A stretch of 22,332 nucleotides of DNA from DASYLJ01 sp036009625 (GTDB lineage Bacteria > Desulfobacterota > Binatia > DP-6), in the NCBI GenBank assembly GCA_036009625.1, contig DASYLJ010000061.1:1-22332 (forward strand). The letters are read 5' to 3'. Of this stretch, positions 8,398 to 15,492 are shown piece by piece (position 1 is the stretch's first letter; each line of letters opens with the position of its first letter). Made by a program: the position numbers and the translations under genes. The notes below the pieces were generated by a model that worked only from the letters and a program-made list of their open reading frames with translations, did not search any database and was not told the origin of the DNA.

Positions 8398-9662
8398 GTG
8401 CCTCTCCTGCTGTCGTCGTCCTCCAGCGTAACCTGGAAGTGCTCGATGTACGGCGCAAAACCCGCGCGCAGCGACGCGGCGCTGAAGCCCCAGTCCTCCG
8501 GGGCATACCGATGCGTGCCGAACTTGCCCTTCGGCTTGTCGCGGAGGTAGGCGCGGATGCGTTCGCCGTGCTCCGGTGCGAAGTCACGACCCATCTGGCG
8601 GTAGGCGCGCGCGACTGCTGCCACCGGATCGCGCATGAGCTGGTCGAAGTGGACGTCGACGAAACGCGCGCCGATGGCGGTGTCGCGCACCTCGACGCTG
8701 TGATTCAGCGCCCAGGCGAACACCGTCGCAATGACGCCCGCGAGCGCCTCGCCGTCGACCTGATCGGTGCGCATCCATTGCACCATCGCCGTGGTGCTGA
8801 CCGCCGACGGCATGGTTTTCGCGGGATCGCGGTGCGTCTGCACGATCCAGGCGTCGGGATAGGTCTCGAACAGGGCCTCGATCGTGATCAGGTGCCCCGG
8901 CGTCTTGAGGAGCCACGTCCGGCGCGGCTCGCCGTGCTGCATCACCTGCAGGATGCGACGGTGGAAGTCGTAGTTGACGGCGGTGTCGGCGGCCCAGCCG
9001 TCGAGCTGGGCGATCATCGCCCAGTGCGGGCCGCAGAAGGACGGCATCGTGAGCGTGACGCACTCGACCGGGAGGTCGGCGCGCAGCTCGTGGATGGCGG
9101 CGAACTCCGGCTGCACGTCGGCCCACAGCTCCTGCTCGCATTCGCCCCATTCCCGTCGCGCGCCGAGCTCGCCCGCGGGACGCCGCGGCAGTGGGTGCAG
9201 CGCCTCGCACGCGAGCGGCGCGCGGAGCGAGGGATCGAGCGACAGCAGCTCGAAGAGGATCGACGTGCCCGAGCGTGGCGGCCCGGTGACGATGATCGGC
9301 GCCGCGACGCGCTCGTCCGCGATGGCGGGCTCGTCGGCCAGCGCACGGGCGAGCAGAAATCGGGTGCGCAGCGCACGGAGCAGCTCCTGGCGGCTCATCA
9401 GCCGTCCGACCACGTGCATCGGATGGGCGTCGATCGCGGTCGCGAGCTGCGTGAAGCGCGTGCGCCAGTGGGGATCGCCGAAATCGCCGATGGGGGCGCA
9501 TCCGAGCGAGGGCTCGGCGTCGGCGAGGAGCGCCTCCGCGTCGATCGGCACCAGGCGTCGCGCATCGCCGCCAATCGATCCCGCCATGGCGTTCAGGCGC
9601 CGTACCCAGTCGGGCCGCGCGTAGCGCGCTGCCATCGGTCGAATCGCGCCAGGCTCGTTCAC
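8394..9662 (-). CDS. PAPS-dependent sulfotransferase family protein
   Basis: A 422-residue cytosolic protein predicted to move sulfate from PAPS to a hydroxylated, probably lipophilic, acceptor. The 5'-phosphosulfate loop is GPPRSGTS (about 127-134). The 3'-phosphate motif is HRDPAKTMPS (277-286), with Arg278 and Ser286 as the expected ligands. The N-terminus reads YARPDWVRRLNAM, usual for the bacterial 'sulfotransferase family' of about 400 residues. I chose the GTG at 9662 because AGGGGG lies 5 nt upstream; the ATG at 9635 (413 residues) has no ribosome-binding site but begins nearer the usual family start. The longer frame to 9833 is unsupported. It overlaps DUF1214 by ATGA and is divergent from the P-II gene. 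Confidence 0.87.
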   Translation of the reverse strand: MNEPGAIRPMAARYARPDWVRRLNAMAGSIGGDARRLVPIDAEALLADAEPSLGCAPIGDFGDPHWRTRFTQLATAIDAHPMHVVGRLMSRQELLRALRTRFLLARALADEPAIADERVAAPIIVTGPPRSGTSILFELLSLDPSLRAPLACEALHPLPRRPAGELGARREWGECEQELWADVQPEFAAIHELRADLPVECVTLTMPSFCGPHWAMIAQLDGWAADTAVNYDFHRRILQVMQHGEPRRTWLLKTPGHLITIEALFETYPDAWIVQTHRDPAKTMPSAVSTTAMVQWMRTDQVDGEALAGVIATVFAWALNHSVEVRDTAIGARFVDVHFDQLMRDPVAAVARAYRQMGRDFAPEHGERIRAYLRDKPKGKFGTHRYAPEDWGFSAASLRAGFAPYIEHFQVTLEDDDSRRGT

Positions 9663-9856
9663 GTGCGCCCCCTGCGCGGCCGTTACGTCAGTCGACGACG
9701 CACCGTCAACCAGCGGTGGTCGAAGGCCCCGCGGTGCCCGTGCATCGTGCAATGGCGTGCTGCCGTAGGGTGCACGACGTGCGGCGTGACGATCGCGACA
9801 CGTCGGGAACACCGTGGCGGTGCGGACCGGCACGGTTCGTGCGTCACGGGGGATCG
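9663..9856. promoter_or_regulatory. Divergent intergenic region between sulfotransferase and P-II gene
   Basis: This 194-bp gap should hold both promoters, but I see no convincing -35/-10 pair. It contains a short perfect dyad GCACG-a-CGTGC (9772-9782) and, about 30 bp earlier, a related TGCA-tcg-TGCA (9741-9751). These are candidate operator half-sites and nothing more. Confidence 0.3.
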
Positions 9857-10242
9857 ATGAAGCGTGTCGAAGCCATCATCCGATCGTCACGCCTGGAGGC
9901 GGTGCTCACAGCACTCGGGCGGCGCGGAGTCGAGGGCTCACCGTCACCGACGTCGTGGGCTGCGGGGAGGAGCAGGGCAGGGTGGGGCGCTATCGCGGCG
10001 CGACGTTCGTGCGGCAGTGGATCCCGCGCGTGCGATTGGAGATCGTCGTCGACGACGCCCACGCCGGCCCGACGGCCTGGGCGATCACCGACGCCGCGAA
10101 GGTCGGCGACGTAGGCGACGGGCTCGTTTTCATCATCCCTGTCGATGACGCCGTGCGGGTCCGGACGGGCGAGCGCGGATTGGCCGCTATCGGTGAGAGT
10201 CCGGGCGAGACGCCCGGACCGCGTCGCGCCGCCGCCGGGTGA
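9857..10242 (+). pseudogene. P-II family (GlnB/GlnK-like) regulator split by a -1 frameshift
   Basis: The ATG at 9857 follows a GGGGG (8 to 4 nt upstream) and encodes MKRVEAIIRSSRLEAVLTAL and on to Gly27 of a P-II protein. The reading then leaves the family. From 9937, in the other frame, it resumes as LTVTDVVGCGEEQG, RYRGATF, RVRLEIVV, VGDGLVF and VRVRTGERGLAAI. Joined, the two parts align to E. coli GlnB without gaps (Leu28 follows position 27), so one base, most simply a G in GAGGGC (9932-9937), is missing. The product also departs from GlnB at Tyr51 (Phe), Gln39 (Glu), Lys40 (Gln) and Lys90 (Leu), so uridylylation and normal 2-oxoglutarate/ATP sensing are unlikely. About 16 extra C-terminal residues follow the usual AAI end. 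No amtB or glnA lies nearby. A sequencing error remains possible. Confidence 0.85.
10199..10219. terminator. Perfect 9-bp GC hairpin with 3-nt loop at the end of the P-II gene
   Basis: GTCCGGGCG - aga - CGCCCGGAC forms a perfect stem-loop directly after the codons for the canonical P-II C-terminus. No T-tract follows, so it is at best a weak or Rho-assisted terminator; it could also serve the convergent acyl-CoA dehydrogenase gene ending at 10256. It is translated as the C-terminal extension GESPGETPG. Confidence 0.45.
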
Positions 10243-10255
10243 GGCCGCGCCGCGT

Positions 10256-12034
10256 TTACCGCAGGAACACCGGCCCCAACCCGCGCGCCACCAACGCCTC
10301 GGCGATGCGGGTCTTCACGGCGATCGTCCGCAGCGGCAGGCGTGGAATGATCGCTTCCAGATGCAGGTGGCGCTTCAGCTCCTCGCCCTCGAACTCGTTG
10401 GCGAGCAGGCGCCGGGCGCCGTCGATGACGCGCCCGCTCCCCGACGCGACGAAGACCTTGGTCATGGCGACGCGGAGCTCATCGTCATCGGGGCTCCCAT
10501 GGCCCTTCAGGAGCAGCGTGCGGTTGACCACGCTGTCCATCGCGAAGACGTCGATGATCATGTTCGCCAACACTTCGAGGTGCTGCTGCTTGTCCTTCAG
10601 CGACGCCAGGTCCTTCTCCACCAGGACCTGCGTGATGTAGGCAACGACGCGCTTCGCCACCTCGGCGGCGACCTGCTCGCGCTCGAGCGGACCGGAAATG
10701 CTGGCGGGCCACTCGCCGTGGCGCTCGGCGATCTCGCGCTGCAGCTGCTGCACGAAGTCGACGTACGGGATGGCTCCCTGTCCGATGCGTTTCACCAGCG
10801 TGGCGGGGATGATGAGCCGGTTGATCTCGTTGGTGCCCTCGAAGATGCGGTTGATGCGCGAGTCGCGGAAGTGGCGCTCCACCGGATACTCGGACGTGAA
10901 CCCGTAGCCGCCCAGCACCTGCAGCGCCTCGTCGGCGACGAAGTCGAGCGTCTCGGTGCCGAACACCTTCAGGATCGAGGCCTCGATCGTGTACTCCTCG
11001 ATCGATTCCTTCACGATCCGCTTGGTGGCGTCGGGCGCGTCGGCCGGAATGGCATCGGCCGCCGCGTCCATCAGTCCCGCGGTGCGGTAGCTCATGCTGT
11101 CGGCGACGTAGATGCGCGTGGCCATGTCGGCGAGCTTGCGCTGGATCATGCCGAAGCTCGCGATCGGCTGGCCGAACTGCTTGCGGTCGCGCGCGTACTC
11201 GAGCGCCACCGCCAGGCACTCCTTGGCGGCGCCGCCCGAGCCGGCGCCGAGCTTGAAGCGGCCGATGTTGAGGATGTTGAACGCGATCTTGTGCCCCTGG
11301 CCGATCTCACCGAGGACGGCGTCGGCGGGGAGACGCACGTCCTCCAGGATGAGCTGGCGGGTCGACGAGCCGCGGATGCCGAGCTTCTTCTCTTCGGGTC
11401 CGGTGGACAGTCCGGCCGCGTCCTTCTCGACCAGGAACGCCGTGAAGTGCTCGCCATCCACCTTGGCGAAGACGGTGAACAGATCGGCGAAGCCGGCATT
11501 GGTGATGAACTGCTTCGTGCCGGTGAGCCGCCAGCCGTCGCCGTCGCGCGTGGCCTTCGTCTTGGCCGCGAGCGCGTCGCTGCCGGAGCCGGGCTCGGTG
11601 AGCGCGTAGGCCGCGAGCCACTCGCCGGTGGCCAGCTTGGGCAGGTAGTGCTCCTTCTGCGCCTCGCTGCCGTAGTAGACGATCGGCAGCGTGCCGATGC
11701 CGGTGTGCGCGCCCCACGACACGCTGAACGACGCGCACAGCGCGCCGCGCTCGGAGACCAGCATCGACGTCGTCTTGTGGAGCCCGAGGCCGCCGTACTC
11801 CTCGGGGATGTCGACCATCAGCAGGCCGAGGTCGCCGGCGCGCTTCAGCAACGCCGGCATGAGGCCTTCCTCCTTGGACTCGAGCTCGTCGAGCCGCGGC
11901 AGCACCTCGCCGCGAACGAAGTCCTCGGCGGTCTTCGCGTAGAGGATGTCCGAGTCGGTGAAATCGGCCCCGGTGAACTGCGGGTGTGCCCCGACGGGGG
12001 CCACCAGCCAGCTCGCGCCTGCAGCGACGGTCAT
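10256..12034 (-). CDS. Long-form acyl-CoA dehydrogenase (VLCAD/ACAD9-like architecture)
   Basis: A 592-residue flavoenzyme predicted to introduce the alpha,beta double bond into an acyl-CoA. The N-terminal helical domain reaches about residue 140. The FAD/substrate motif AYALTEPGSGSDA is at 143-155. The C-terminal helical domain has YARDRKQFGQPI (280-291) and the catalytic base Glu399 in IFEGTNEI. Residues 420-592 form an extra C-terminal domain. Its length, well above the usual 380, points to the VLCAD/ACAD9-like group and long or unusual acyl substrates. The ATG at 12034 has GGGAGG six nt upstream. The frame is open to 12340, but the added 102 residues overlap the divergent SDR gene and are implausible. 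It diverges from the SDR gene across a 124-bp gap rich in inverted repeats. Confidence 0.93.
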   Translation of the reverse strand: MTVAAGASWLVAPVGAHPQFTGADFTDSDILYAKTAEDFVRGEVLPRLDELESKEEGLMPALLKRAGDLGLLMVDIPEEYGGLGLHKTTSMLVSERGALCASFSVSWGAHTGIGTLPIVYYGSEAQKEHYLPKLATGEWLAAYALTEPGSGSDALAAKTKATRDGDGWRLTGTKQFITNAGFADLFTVFAKVDGEHFTAFLVEKDAAGLSTGPEEKKLGIRGSSTRQLILEDVRLPADAVLGEIGQGHKIAFNILNIGRFKLGAGSGGAAKECLAVALEYARDRKQFGQPIASFGMIQRKLADMATRIYVADSMSYRTAGLMDAAADAIPADAPDATKRIVKESIEEYTIEASILKVFGTETLDFVADEALQVLGGYGFTSEYPVERHFRDSRINRIFEGTNEINRLIIPATLVKRIGQGAIPYVDFVQQLQREIAERHGEWPASISGPLEREQVAAEVAKRVVAYITQVLVEKDLASLKDKQQHLEVLANMIIDVFAMDSVVNRTLLLKGHGSPDDDELRVAMTKVFVASGSGRVIDGARRLLANEFEGEELKRHLHLEAIIPRLPLRTIAVKTRIAEALVARGLGPVFLR

Positions 12035-12158
12035 GTCGAACCTCCCACCAGCACGCGCGTTCCCCCCGCGACGCGGGTTTGACGTCGAGTTAGTCCTCGA
12101 AAGGGCAGGGGTCAAACGGCGCTGGACAGCGTCACGCCGTGCCGGGTAAGCCGACCGG
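12035..12158. promoter_or_regulatory. Divergent promoter/operator region between acyl-CoA dehydrogenase and SDR
   Basis: This 124-bp gap contains nested dyads: CCCGCG-a-CGCGGG (12065-12077), GTTTGAC (12077-12083) paired with GTCAAAC (12111-12117), and TCGAG-ttagtc-CTCGA (12085-12100). On the minus strand TTGACC (12115-12110), a 17-bp spacer and TAACTC (12092-12087) form a weak candidate promoter for the dehydrogenase. The dyads could be operator sites for the TetR protein encoded at 13131-13835, but that link is inference. Confidence 0.45.
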
Positions 12159-13127
12159 ATGAACACCTTCCGCGGCAAGTTGGCCGTCGTCACCGGTGGC
12201 GGCACGGGCATGGGACGCGAGCTCACCACGCAGCTCGCTGCCGACGGCTGCTCCGTCGCGATCTGCGACGTTTCGCCCGAGAACATGGCCGAGACCAAGC
12301 GGCTCGCCGACGCGATCGTGATCGGCGGCGCGCGCATCACGACGCACGTGTGCGACGTCTCCGACGAGCGTCAAGTACTGGCGTTTCGCGACGCCGTCCT
12401 CGCGGAGCATGCGACCCAGCACATCAACCTGCTCTTCAACAATGCCGGCATCGGCGGGGGCGGCAGCTTCGTCAACGGCGAGCGCGCCGAGTGGGAGCGG
12501 ACGTTCAACGTCTGCTGGTTCGGCGTCTACTACTGCACGCGCGCCTTCCTGCCCCTGCTGGTCGCGAGCGACGAGGGATGCATCATCAACACCAGCAGCG
12601 TGAACGGCTTCTGGGCGTCGCTCGGTCCGTCGGTGTCACACACGGCCTACAGCAGCGCCAAGTTCGCGGTGAAGGGCTTCACCGAGGCGTTGATCACCGA
12701 CCTCCGGCTCAACGCACCGCACGTGAAGGCGGTGCTGGTGATGCCGGGGCACATCGGCACGTCGATCATGTTCAACTCCGCCAAGGTGCTCGGGAAGGCC
12801 GACGCGCTCTCGGCGTCGACCGAAGACGTCGCCGAGGTGCGCACGGTGCTCGCCCGGCGCGGGCTGCCGGAAGAGCTCATGACCGATGACCAGATTCGCG
12901 CGGGGATGCATCAGATGGCCGTCGCCTTCCGCGACAATGCGCCCACCACGGCGGCCCAGGCCGCGACGACGATCCTGGACGGGGTGCGCACCGACACCTG
13001 GCGTGTGCTCGTCGGATCCGATGCGCAGGCGCTGGACCAGTTGGTTCGCGAGCAGCCGGAGCGCGCCTACGAGTCGTCGTTCGCGAAGGCGCTGAACGAT
13101 CAGGGACACATGCGTCTGCTGGAGTGA
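12159..13127 (+). CDS. Short-chain dehydrogenase/reductase (SDR)
   Basis: A 322-residue NAD(P)-dependent oxidoreductase. The Rossmann motif TGGGTGMG (12-19), NNAG (94-97), Asn117, Ser147 region and YSSAK (Tyr164, Lys168) complete the classical catalytic set. The Ser-Tyr spacing is about four residues longer than usual because of an insertion around ASLGPSVSH. The C-terminal region (about 205-322) is longer than in 250-residue SDRs. The acidic Asp37 after the second strand (ICDVS) favours NAD(H). The substrate is unknown; beside an acyl-CoA dehydrogenase, a hydroxyacyl or steroid alcohol is plausible. The ATG at 12159 lacks a clear Shine-Dalgarno sequence. It ends 3 bp before the convergent TetR gene. 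Confidence 0.92.
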   Translation: MNTFRGKLAVVTGGGTGMGRELTTQLAADGCSVAICDVSPENMAETKRLADAIVIGGARITTHVCDVSDERQVLAFRDAVLAEHATQHINLLFNNAGIGGGGSFVNGERAEWERTFNVCWFGVYYCTRAFLPLLVASDEGCIINTSSVNGFWASLGPSVSHTAYSSAKFAVKGFTEALITDLRLNAPHVKAVLVMPGHIGTSIMFNSAKVLGKADALSASTEDVAEVRTVLARRGLPEELMTDDQIRAGMHQMAVAFRDNAPTTAAQAATTILDGVRTDTWRVLVGSDAQALDQLVREQPERAYESSFAKALNDQGHMRLLE

Positions 13128-13130
13128 CGC

Positions 13131-13835
13131 TCAGCCGGCGGTCGTGGCGTCGAAGAGCATCCGGGCGAACCACCCGCGCAGCTCCGTCCGCAGGGTGCCG
13201 CGTCCCATCGGGGCGGCCACCTCGGCGCCGAGCAGGTTCGTTCGCAGACCGAGGAATGCCGTCGTCCCGGCGACGGACATGACCAGGCCGACGGGTTCCA
13301 CGTCGTTCCGACAGAGGCCCTGTGCCTGTCCCTCTCTGATCGTATCGACGAGCAGGCTCACGATGGGCTGGACGCGGGAGGTCATCGGGACGGCCTCGGA
13401 GGGCGAGGCGCGGGCCATCTCCCAGAGGCTGATGCGCAGGAGCCCGGGTCGACTCTCCACGCGCTCGACCCACACGTCGATGCAGCGCAGCAGGCGCTCG
13501 GTCAGGGGATCCGGACCGGAGAGCGCGGCGCGGTAGCCTTCCAGGAGACCGCCGAAGAGGTCGTCGAGCAGGGCCACGTAGAGCCTTTGCTTGTCCGAGA
13601 AATGGTGGACGACCGACGCGCGCCGGATGCCGACGCGCTCGGCGACGTCCTCCATGCGAGCGCCGGCGTAGCCGCGCTCGGCGAACACCTCTTCCGCGGC
13701 GCGCAGGATGGCACGACGGGTCTCCTCACCACGGCCCGCCCGGCTGAGGCGGGGCACGTCGTCGGGCTCGTTGGTGCTCCGCTTCCTGCGGTTGCTCCCG
13801 CGCGTGTCATCGTCGGCCACGCCGTCATCTACCAT
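13131..13835 (-). CDS. TetR/AcrR family transcriptional regulator
   Basis: A 234-residue DNA-binding repressor type. A charged leader (1-38) precedes the TetR helix-turn-helix region (about 40-94) with RAILRAAEEVFAERGYAGA, EDVAERVGIRRASVVHHF and DKQRLY. The variable C-terminal half (about 100-230) is the ligand and dimer domain. It is convergent with the SDR gene, with stop codons 3 bp apart. It most likely regulates itself or the neighbouring SDR/acyl-CoA dehydrogenase promoters. No Shine-Dalgarno sequence is visible before the ATG at 13835, so the true start could be further inside, closer to the helix-turn-helix. Confidence 0.9.
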   Translation of the reverse strand: MVDDGVADDDTRGSNRRKRSTNEPDDVPRLSRAGRGEETRRAILRAAEEVFAERGYAGARMEDVAERVGIRRASVVHHFSDKQRLYVALLDDLFGGLLEGYRAALSGPDPLTERLLRCIDVWVERVESRPGLLRISLWEMARASPSEAVPMTSRVQPIVSLLVDTIREGQAQGLCRNDVEPVGLVMSVAGTTAFLGLRTNLLGAEVAAPMGRGTLRTELRGWFARMLFDATTAG

Positions 13836-13900
13836 TCAGGGCATGGCCCGCAGCAAGCGCAACGCCGCGCCGGTGACGTTCTCGTGCGATGTACCGCGCG

Positions 13901-14746
13901 TCACAGCAGCGGAAGCCGGCGCGGATGAGGACCGAGCGGAAACGTCGCGTCGATCTGCGCCAGGTCGGCTGCCGTCAGTATGAAGTCTGCCGCGCCCGCG
14001 TTCTCCACGACGTGCGCCGCCACGGAAGCCTTGGGGATCGTGAAGACCGACGGCCGTCGCACGAGGAAGCGCAGTGCGACCTGGCGCGGGGTGGCATCGT
14101 GGTCGGCCGCGATGCGTTCGAGCACTCGGCCCCGCGCCGTTCGTGGCCCCGGAAACCCGTCACGTCCGAACGGGCTGTAGGCGACGACCGCGACGTCGTG
14201 CCGTTCGCACCAGGGCAGGACCGCGTGCTCGATGGCGCGTTCCTCGAGATGGTAGAGCACCTGGTTGCAGGCGATGCGGCCGTCCCCGGCGACGGCTCGC
14301 GCCTCCTCCAGGTCCGGCACGTCGAAGTTGCTCACGCCCCAGGAGAGGATCTTGCCCTCGTCGAGGAGCTGCTCGAAGGCGGCGATCGTGTCCTCCAGCG
14401 GATGGCGCCCGCGCCAGTGCAGCAGGTAGCAGTCCAGTCGATCGGTTCCGAGACGCGTGAGGGAGCGCTCGCAGGCCGTGAGTATCCCCCGACGCGAGGC
14501 GTTCTCGGGGAGGACCTTCGAGACCAGGAAGACCTCGTCGCGCCGCCCGTCGATCGCGGCGCCGACGATGTCCTCGGCGTCGCCGTACATCTCCGCGGTG
14601 TCGATGTGCTGCATGCCGGCATCGAGGCCCCGGCGCAGGGCGGCGATCGCGCCGGCGCGGTCGTCGCTGTCGATCTTCCAGGTTCCCTGACCGATGATGG
14701 CGACGTCGTGCTGCGTCGGACCGAACCGTCGCCGCTCCATGTTCAT
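13901..14746 (-). CDS. Aldo/keto reductase
   Basis: A 281-residue NADPH-dependent carbonyl reductase of the AKR superfamily. The catalytic tetrad is present: Asp49 and Tyr54 (in HIDTAEMYG), Lys77 (in LVSKVLP) and His110 (in CYLLHW). IPKASVAAHVVENAGA near the C-terminus matches the NADPH phosphate-binding segment. Also recognisable are GVSNFDVPDL and NQVLYHL. The start is the ATG at 14746, overlapping the stop of the CBS gene in an ATGA. This indicates translational coupling, so the open frame up to 15175 is only the CBS gene's shadow. A second ATG (14740) is two codons in. The substrate is unknown. Confidence 0.93.
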   Translation of the reverse strand: MNMERRRFGPTQHDVAIIGQGTWKIDSDDRAGAIAALRRGLDAGMQHIDTAEMYGDAEDIVGAAIDGRRDEVFLVSKVLPENASRRGILTACERSLTRLGTDRLDCYLLHWRGRHPLEDTIAAFEQLLDEGKILSWGVSNFDVPDLEEARAVAGDGRIACNQVLYHLEERAIEHAVLPWCERHDVAVVAYSPFGRDGFPGPRTARGRVLERIAADHDATPRQVALRFLVRRPSVFTIPKASVAAHVVENAGAADFILTAADLAQIDATFPLGPHPRRLPLL

Positions 14747-15147
14747 TCTCTGCGTTCGGTCGGCCTCGCCGTCGTGCGGACGAGATCGGCGAACGACAAC
14801 AGCCCGACCAGATAGCCGTCGTTGTCGAGCACGGGCACGGCGTCCATGCCGCTCCTGCGCAGCACGCGCAGCGCGAGCCCGAGGGAGTCGGATGCGCGAC
14901 ACACGGCGCCGGCCGGCTCCATCGCCGCCGCGACCGGCAGCGTGTCGGCGCCGTTCGACCGGCCGTAGGTGATCGTGAACGCGTCCCGGCAGCGCAGCAC
15001 GCCGACGACGCGCGCGCCTCGCCCATCCTCGGCGACGACGGGAAGGACGCCGGACCGACAGTCCAGTAGGAGACGCGCGGCCGCGAGCACATCGTCTTCC
15101 GGGTGCACCGTGGGCACGTTTCTGTCGACGATCTGTGCGACTAGCAT
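14743..15147 (-). CDS. Two-CBS-domain protein
   Basis: A 134-residue stand-alone CBS pair (Bateman module). CBS1 is about 1-62 (TVHPEDDVLAAARLLLDCRS, VLPVV, VVGVL) and CBS2 about 68-128 (LGLALRVLRRSGMDAVPVLD, LVGLLSFADLV). Such modules bind adenosyl compounds (AMP, ATP, SAM) and act as energy sensors on partner proteins. The ATG at 15147 has AGGA very close and GGGGAG 11 nt upstream. The last codons overlap the aldo/keto reductase start (ATGA), so the two are probably made together. That raises the possibility that this module senses nucleotide state for the reductase. Confidence 0.9.
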   Translation of the reverse strand: MLVAQIVDRNVPTVHPEDDVLAAARLLLDCRSGVLPVVAEDGRGARVVGVLRCRDAFTITYGRSNGADTLPVAAAMEPAGAVCRASDSLGLALRVLRRSGMDAVPVLDNDGYLVGLLSFADLVRTTARPTERRE

Positions 15148-15492
15148 CGTCCTGCCAGCTCCCCGATCGGTTCACGTGACGTCGTCATGCGTGGTCCCTC
15201 CTATCGAGCGTGCTGATGCAGGTGGCATGCCATGGCCACCGTCGGAAACCATGGATACGCCCATCCTGCCCGCTCGTGTACCCCCACGGCGTTCGCGTGC
15301 CTCCGGCGTGGCCGTTCCACTTCGGGGCACGATCTCGTCCAGCGCCGGAGCCGCCGTGGGCACCGTCGTGCCGGTCCTGCGGCGGGTGGTGCCGAAATCC
15401 AGGCGCAGGGCACGAAGCCGCGCGTTGCGTCCCGTGGTCGTGTTCGAATGAATGCCCGTCCCCCCGTATAGTCGAACGCTCCGGGCCCCCGT
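15148..15492. other. 345-bp intergenic region between the divergent CBS and transglutaminase genes
   Basis: I see no convincing gene here. It contains a dyad GGTGGC-atgccatg-GCCACC (15221-15240, with the 10-bp palindrome TGGCATGCCA at its centre), two CCATGG sites, and near its right end a TATAGT hexamer. A 66-codon frame (15251-15451) is Arg-rich with mixed third-position bases and is probably not coding. It must hold promoters for both flanking operons. Confidence 0.5.
15467..15472 (+). promoter_or_regulatory. Candidate -10 element (TATAGT) for the transglutaminase-ABC operon
   Basis: TATAGT matches TATAAT at five of six positions in otherwise GC-rich sequence. Transcription starting about 7 nt downstream would leave a leader of roughly 14 nt before the GTG at 15493, with no Shine-Dalgarno sequence. 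No good -35 is visible (TTCGAA at 15444-15449 is the nearest at 17-bp spacing). Confidence 0.4.

Noticed and set aside
5531..8587. A 1018-codon minus-strand frame and an 865-codon plus-strand frame (5953-8550)
   Set aside because: Both run across parts of several genes (hydrolase, DUF1214, sulfotransferase) whose other frames carry recognisable motifs; these are shadows.
9932..9938. Programmed -1 frameshifting as the explanation for the split P-II gene
   Set aside because: The sequence around GAGGGC is not a classical slippery heptamer, and I see no strong stimulatory structure immediately downstream; mutation or sequencing error is simpler.
10145..12082. A 645-codon plus-strand frame opposite the acyl-CoA dehydrogenase
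   Set aside because: No motifs; the minus strand has intact FAD and catalytic motifs and a strong Shine-Dalgarno site.
15251..15451. A 66-codon Arg-rich frame in the long intergenic gap
   Set aside because: No Shine-Dalgarno sequence, mixed third-position bases unlike the neighbours and no recognisable motif.
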